From: Perilla frutescens
Lineage: Eukaryota; Streptophyta; Magnoliopsida; Lamiales; Lamiaceae
DNA length: 64,000 nucleotides
Direction: 5' to 3'
Assembly (NCBI GenBank): GCA_026008535.1
Contig: BRKX01000015.1
Coordinates: forward strand, 26,743,501 to 26,807,500
Under the pieces are notes generated by a model that did no database searches, was not told the origin of the DNA, and saw only the letters and a program-made list of their open reading frames with translations. Of this stretch, positions 57,491 through 64,000 are shown one piece after another (position 1 is the stretch's first letter; every line of letters begins with the position of its first letter). Position numbers and translations under genes: made by a program.

Positions 57491-57730
57491 GAAATTATAA
57501 TTTTTTTTATTTTTTATTTTCTCACGGCAAATATCACACGACAATTTATGGCGACGGAAATTCCGTCGCCATATTTGGCGATAAAATATTCCATCGCCTT
57601 CTTTTATTAGCGACAAAAATTAGGAGATGGATAATTTCCATCGTCATTCTGTCGCCTGTAGTATTGGCGACGGAAAATGGGTATGGGGCGATGAAAATTT
57701 CCGTCGCTATTCCGTGATTTTCTTGTAGTG

Positions 57731-59366
57731 TGCCTAATCGAAGTTAAAACGACAAAAATCGCAACAATAGCTTTGTCCAACTCCAATTTTTAAATTCCAC
57801 ACAAAAATTCCCTAAATTTGTAAGATGCAGATGTTGGAATACACAAAACTAATTTGAGAATCGAAATCTACACAATTAAAAAGATTGGATTGAATTTTTA
57901 AAACTCACCTTGAAATATATTGAGTTAGAGCAAAAAGAAACAAAATCAGATTTCTTCAATGTATGATTGTCAATACGTCAAGGAAAATGTCGTCGTTTCA
58001 TCGACGAACAGTGGTCGCCAGCTTCATTACTGTGGTGATGGTGGCAGCATTGGCGAAGGTGATAGAAGGATAACAAAAATTATTATAGTAAATGAGTTTT
58101 TGCTCTTTCGATGCCAATTTTTTGCGTAACAAAATGTTCATGCATCTTCTCAAGGCGATCAGATCCATAAAGTAACCCTAGAAACTTCGTCGGAATTGAA
58201 TCTTTCAACGAAAAACATAAAAAATTCTTATTGGAACTAGGGATTAATTAATTTTTTTGAAACCAAAGTTCACATATTTCGAAAGATTCTTGAAAGCGAG
58301 ACACATAGATGTAAGACCAATCTTGTCAACGAGCTGAGATTGTTTTCCCCGTCAAATGAATGTTTGCTCCTATATATTGTTGTGTGTGTATACATAGGTG
58401 CGAGCATTAATCCCACATGCACCCACCCACTATAAATTCTTTATTATAATTAATTCGATTTATTTTTTATTATATATACATTTTTAAAGAAAATATCTAT
58501 TTAATATTTATAACAATATCATGTGGTGTGAATTTGAAAACATATTTCATCTGGAAGAGACAACTTCATCAAAAGAGACCATGCAGTCCACAATTGCGTT
58601 CATTCATATATAATTTATACAAACTCGATCATGTATAGGTTCAATTGTATCCATACAAAGATTATTCTCCAGAGTTTTAAGTAAAGATGTAATTGCTAAT
58701 AATTAAATCGATCTTAATGTTCACATGGTCATGTCAATAGGATAATATATACTTTAATTAATTAGCTCCTCCCTAACACTATACTATGATAATCAAGTCA
58801 TGCATTTAACACGTACGACATTAATCAATATAGCACGCTAGTTAGTTCTTTTAGAGGAATTGAAGCACACTAGTTCTACTTGGACTAATTAGATTTTAAA
58901 CAAGTTAATTATGATCATTGGAAAAATCTAAATGGCCTTAGATATTGATTTTTTTTTATTATTATCAAAGAGACAATTAATTCCTAATATTGGCTGTACC
59001 CACACCAAGTGATTACTTGGTGATGAATTTTCGACGCTCAAATATGATTTTTTGTGCATTCTTGCTTATATAATCAAACATTAAATATCGATCAGATCGT
59101 GCATCAAAGGACAATGGGTGTCTGGGAAAATATTAAAATATCAAATTTCATGGTACGTACACTTTCTATAGATATATTCGATCTTTTTCAATAATACATA
59201 TATATTTTGTTGAAATGTCTTGAACCTAAGGCTCGGAGAATCAAAGAGTGTCACTGATTGGTGTATATGTTGAGTTGGGCTTAATTAGTGTTCTATTTTT
59301 AGGCATGTTTTTCGGCCTGAATTATTGTTTCGGTCTCGGAGACCAGTAAATATATAATATAAACTT

Positions 59367-59414
<48 letters not shown>

Positions 59415-60499
59415 CGAGTCTTAAACCTAGCTAGTTCTATTCCATTATTATGTATTCACTCAATCAATAGAATATCCTCTCTCCCAAACGTAGCTAATGT
59501 ATTATTAGTTAATCACATTAAATCTATATATTCTTTCTTGCATTCTTTATTATAACATGCATGTTTGATATATATATATATGCTATTTTTTGTGTAATAA
59601 TGTATAATTCGAAAGTAGAATACCAAATAAATTGCTAAGTGTACACGTGATCTTGAGTTGCGAATATACAAATTAAACAAATTGGTAAGCTGGCTAGTTG
59701 ACTTGATTCATACATTTATACAATTATGCATAAAAGATTAAATGAATCTAAATATATATATATATATATATATGAGTACGTATCATATTACAGATTTAAT
59801 TAACTCGCGAGATGGTCGGAATAAATTTGTATGTAATTAAATAATAAACTATGAGGAAGGTCCAACACATACTAGCTCCATCTATCACACAGGCTGGTAA
59901 GTGGTAAGGACAAACCTTTATGATTGCTGTATGAACCAATCAAATGCATCATATATTTATTAATGTCATTAATACAATATGAAGGATTGTCACCTCCATC
60001 ACGCTTGACAAGTGACAACCATGCATATAGATTATCCATTGAATAATCAATGGGGGTTGGTGCATACGATGTTATTTACTGTGACTACATGATAATTTAA
60101 TGTCATTTCATATCTCCATGTTTACCAATTAATCCCATGAATTACATCTGTAATGCTAATGTATATATTTTTTTTCCTTTTGAGTTGGATATATATATAT
60201 ATATATATATAACCTGATAATATCGATATGCATGTGTTGTGTATTATAAATATTGGAATATATAATTTAATATATAATTGATGAATGTATATATCTAGCT
60301 ACGCTCTCACAAATATAATGCTACATTAGGCTAAGTTTAAGCGCTTTAAAACAACTGTGCCTTAATAAGCTTTTCAAAAGTATTTGGAAAATTCATTAGA
60401 AAAGTATACAGTTAATCACATGTTTTGTTTTTAAAGTAAAATGTTATGTTGAAAAACACATGTAAATGGTCATTTAAATGGCGAAAATTTATTACGTAC
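57731..60499. other. AT-rich intergenic DNA
   Basis: (TA)n runs at 59369-59411, about 59754-59773 and about 60190-60210. No gene seen. Confidence 0.5.
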
Positions 60500-60625
60500 T
60501 CATACATAGTATGTCATGTGTCACAATAGATATAATTAATGTGACACTCTCATGTGTTACCATAAGTCTATTGTGACACATGAGAGTGTCACACTAGGCT
60601 TATTGTGACACAAGATACTACATGT
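60500..60625. repeat. Foldback (hairpin) element
   Basis: An 18-bp perfect stem, TGTGACACTCTCATGTGT at 60540-60557 with its complement at 60576-60593, around an 18-nt loop. Outside an internal loop, the arms continue: GTGTCACAATA near 60517 pairs with TATTGTGACAC at 60601-60611, and TAGTATG with GATACTA beyond. Could be a tiny MITE or a microRNA-type precursor. Confidence 0.75.
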
Positions 60626-60739
60626 AACAGTGGCACATAATTTCCCAAACCACAATTCACAGATACCGAGTTAGGGCCACAGTGGATTTAGATCAAATGA
60701 AATTCTCTAAGCTAGTTCATTTTCTCTATCCTAGCTACT

Positions 60740-61060
60740 TGGTGTGTTCCATTTAGATTTTTATTAGATTTTCATCATTTTTCTTCTTTAATTTCAATTT
60801 TTTTTTTGGTTTAATTTTATAATTTTTGTTTTTACATTTTATTCCACCCATTTAGGGTTTATAGTTATTTTTTAGTAATTAATTTTTATTTTGAGTTAAT
60901 ATAATTGATCAATAGGGTTGACTATTTCATAAATAGAGTATATGATTTTTTTAATTAATTTATTTTAGCAATTAATAAATAGTAATTATGATTGATTAAA
61001 CCATAATAAATTTTATTTTTGTTTTAATAATTTTTAAATGTTAAATCCAATAGTGAGATA
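60740..61060 (+). repeat. Dispersed AT-rich repeat family, copy 5 (uninterrupted)
   Basis: Contains ATTCCACCCATTTAGGGTTT and GAGTTAATATAATTGATCAA. It spans the point at which copy 2 is interrupted, so it serves as the empty-site reference. Confidence 0.6.
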
Positions 61061-62845
61061 GGGAATATGAGCTGGAGAATCTTATATGGGGTTTAGACGG
61101 GCTTTCCTTTAGAGGTTACTATACTGTGGTTCTCATTCTAAATGAGAATGTTGGAATAATTGCTAATAATATCCCAATTCAGGAAGGAATTGAAATAATT
61201 TATAAGGTCCACTTAAAAGAGCAAATTAATAGTATGAGGAAATAACTTTCATCACCACTATAGAGAATGCGTGTGTGTGTGTTTTTATTATAAGAGGGGA
61301 CCATTTTCAGCATAGTTAAGAGTATGATAAATAACTTTCATCAATATGTGAAAATAAAGGACCACATTTGATCATAATAACTAGCTAAGAAAATGAAAGA
61401 GACGACTAGCAACAAAAGAAGAAGAAAATGGAATGACAGGAAAAAAATACAACTATATATATTCTCACTCCTCTAGGCTCTGAATGAAGGTAAATAATTT
61501 GTATGTTATCAAGCACCTACTTTGTTTTTGTTTTTGTTTTTGTTTTTTTTCATAAATTAATTTAATATTTAAATATCAAATACGCATTGTACACAATACT
61601 GAGAGCTAGGGATTCAAACATACCACTGCCATACTACAGAAGCTTAATATGAAACACATATAAAAAAGTATTTAATTTGGACAGAGAATCCTCACACCAT
61701 CACACGTCTCATATCTAATTAATTAACTAATCAGTTCATTCATTGTTACTAAATTTCATGCTCTCTCCCGGTCAAAATATATGTTGTTTAGACTTTTCCA
61801 CAAAATTAAGATGTAATAATTTTGACAAATATATATCCTCTCTTTTCAACCTATATTAAATCATATTAAGATATATTTTTTTAATAAATACAGATTTATA
61901 TATCTCTCTCTGATCAGTGAAGGGTTAAAATTGAGATAGATGATGTAAAAGTATGTTAAATTACAAATATTTTGACACAAATTAAAAGCTATAAAACAAC
62001 ATATTCCCCGTGTCAAAATAGTAGTTTTAAGAGTTTTATTTTGTATAAAAAATATTCGTAGTTTAAGATATTTTCGCTCTCTCTCCCTATTTTAACCCTA
62101 TCAAAATCCAATTTTTAGAAAAATATAAATGAATAAGATTTGATGTCATATAGGAGGAAGGGGTATGTTAGTCAAAAAATTACATCTTAATTCTAGCTAA
62201 AACTCCTAAAATAATATATATATATATATATATATACACAGAAGAAGTTTTTTCTTTTTTCTTTTTTTACCTTGTATTGAACCAATATGTGTTATAACTG
62301 AAGTCATATATAAAAATAAGATGAACAAAATTATTTTTATATTTAAATAGGGCATCACCAAAGTAGACGTGGCCTAGTGCGTATTGAAGATATTACAATA
62401 AATAATGAAAATCAAATATACATTGAGGAATCCTACTGTTTTGAGATCCGGTTTCAGACACAATAAAATCAAATTTTTTTACTCAAAAAAATAAAAATAA
62501 AATAAAAGAATCACATTTATTTGTGTACTCTGCTAAGGTCCAATCTAAAAGCCCATTTCAGAGTTCAGACTGGGCCGTAACTTGGATCCTTCAGAATCTA
62601 ATATATCAATCGACAATCATGATTGAAAAATATATAGGTGATACTTTCGTAAATTTTTTAGGAAAATGCAATGTTAAAATTAATATTTATAATTCTACAA
62701 AATTAAACAATATACTCGATGATATTTAATCCAAAATTAAAAAAGTGACAATGATTTATAATTAATATAATTTTATTATTTTAGAAAATATAATCATACA
62801 TGCTCAAACACAACATTCAATGCTAACATACAACAGATATCTTTT
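61061..62845. other. AT-rich intergenic DNA
   Basis: (TG)n at 61270-61281, (GTTTTT)n at 61521-61551 and (TA)n at about 62214-62235. No gene seen. Confidence 0.5.
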
Positions 62846-64000
62846 TGTTAGGACTGTATACTGAAAAGCTTGTCTTTGTATATATTCTACAACGTATTGA
62901 CGACATAAATTGAATATTAATTGCAGTCACTATTTGTGCATTTATTTATTGTTATATATTTATATGCATGTTTTCATATACTTGCATTGTAGATGATATG
63001 GTGTGGGTGAACACACGGTAAAGATCATATCATCGGTTCCTTGCAAAGTATTAAAAGGCTCGCAGTTTAGATGGTCCTGAACCAACCATTGGACATCGTA
63101 GAATAATATGATAGTTAGTTTATCTTGACTAACTAATTATTTTGATACACTGTCATGTGTATTAAGGAAGATCACGATAGGATATTGTTCTCTGATCTAA
63201 CCCTAAAGGAAGAGAATAAAGATCCACAGAGTTCGGATTCTTAACCCATATATACCGGCGGACGTATATATGTTATGTCTACTGCTTTGATTTATCAATG
63301 AGTGAGATTTTTTATATGATCAATAATCTCGATATTTTGGGCAGTAACATATACGTATATGATGAATTGTGCATTATATATGGTCACCATGTCCTGGTGA
63401 GCCAGGTTGATGATGTCTCCTTGAGTAACCACAAGTGCATGTGAAACCCTGCAGGTGGAATTTATTCCGTACATGATAAAGCTTGTGTGACACTGCTCTA
63501 GGAATGGAAATGTTAATTAATTATAGTTGTTAGAGCTTACATAATTAATTAATGGACATTATATCTTAAAGATGAGGAATGACTAAACTAAAGGAGAAAG
63601 TATATAAGCAAATATGTATTAAATTGGTAGGTCAGTGTTATTTCTTTAGTGGAATAAAAATAACACTTAATTTATTTATATCCATGTATTGGATCTTAGA
63701 AATTAAATAAATTAGTATGTCAATTTAATATTCTTCCAGATTCCTACTGTAGTCCAATTAGCACTTAAGTGGACTTAGGGAATAGAACAAGTGGAGATGC
63801 CCAAATCCATTAGGGTTAGGAGTGTGTATTTTCATCTCCCTCTTTATCAATAAGGGAAGGGGACGAAAATTACAAACATTAAATTATCCCCTCTCTTGCT
63901 CACTTGATTCCCTATGTTATCCACACAGTTTAGTAGTCTGCAACCCACCCTGCATCTAAACAAGGTACATGAATACAGTAGAAGATCAAGGATTGTTATT
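62846..64000 (+). mobile_element. Second copy of the Copia-type LTR, runs off the right edge
   Basis: Begins TGTTAGGACTGTATAC. Aligns with 3796-4872 and then with 12931 onward without the 8-kb insertion. Shared landmarks include GATGATATGGTGTGGG, CACACGGTAA, TCATGATAC/TCACGATAG, CCATGTCCTGGTG and AATAAGGG.GGGGACGAAAA. Roughly 80% identical by eye. Whether it is a solo LTR or part of a longer element cannot be seen. Confidence 0.75.

Larger units (their letters stand above)
53856..57730. mobile_element. Complete small CACTA transposon with nested insertions
   Basis: Perfect 13-bp inverted ends CACTACAAGAAAA (53856-53868) and TTTTCTTGTAGTG (57718-57730). Both ends carry subterminal repeats on the theme GCGACGGAA/TTCCGTCGC (53880-54175 and 57548-57712). 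Flanking trinucleotides TTC and TGC agree at 2 of 3, so the 3-bp target duplication is imperfect. Without the 2,391-bp LTR and its 5-bp duplication the element is about 1.48 kb and has no transposase, so it is non-autonomous. Its interior at 54180-54800 is extremely A/T-rich. Confidence 0.85.

Overview
The window is nuclear DNA from a flowering plant, most likely a eudicot. It is AT-rich, has short GT–AG introns, and is full of plant retrotransposons, CACTA elements and tRNA-derived SINEs. I cannot fix the genus; an asterid is plausible but not shown. Five host loci can be read. Four have clear exon structures: a mitochondrial-type CPN10 chaperonin (14403-14871, +), a plant O-fucosyltransferase of ten exons (18557-25967, +), a WUSCHEL-related homeobox gene of the WOX1/WOX6 clade (26850-28607, -) and a seven-span CREST-like membrane protein (32566-35029, -). 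The fifth is a single-exon CLE peptide precursor (40447-40767, +). From memory, CPN10 sits beside an O-fucosyltransferase in Arabidopsis (At1g14980/At1g14970), and a paralogous O-fucosyltransferase lies near WOX6 (At2g01480/At2g01500). The 14-29 kb gene order therefore looks like conserved synteny.

Layout. 1-13.3 kb is retrotransposon: the 5' end of a Ty3/Gypsy element on the minus strand, an unassigned GC-rich stretch, then a Copia-type LTR (3796-13262) split by an 8,053-bp LTR retrotransposon (4873-12925). That element has 886-bp LTRs and a perfect AGCCC target duplication, and it carries only gag and protease. 14.2-35 kb is the gene-bearing core, with small insertions (a truncated SINE, an LTR fragment, a possible MITE in an intron). 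35-43 kb is AT-rich intergenic DNA with an intact SINE (17-bp target duplication) and the CLE gene. 43-58 kb is a nested transposon zone: solo LTRs, the end of one CACTA element, two broken Ulp1-type protease genes, and a complete small CACTA element holding a 2.39-kb solo LTR with a perfect ATAAT duplication. 58-64 kb is AT-rich DNA with a foldback structure and, at the right edge, a second copy of the 3796-13262 LTR.

Main points for a second look. (1) CPN10 intron 2 keeps frame only if it ends in TG instead of AG. (2) The O-fucosyltransferase has an in-frame TGA at a position where an arginine CGA codon is expected. (3) The CLE dodecapeptide has His at position 4. (4) Several insertions can be verified from an uninterrupted paralogous copy elsewhere in this same window. 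(5) A field of about 18 same-strand GTATCA words surrounds a transposon-derived protease fragment. I found no CRISPR array, no rRNA and no credible intact tRNA gene. I saw no clearly new multi-gene system.
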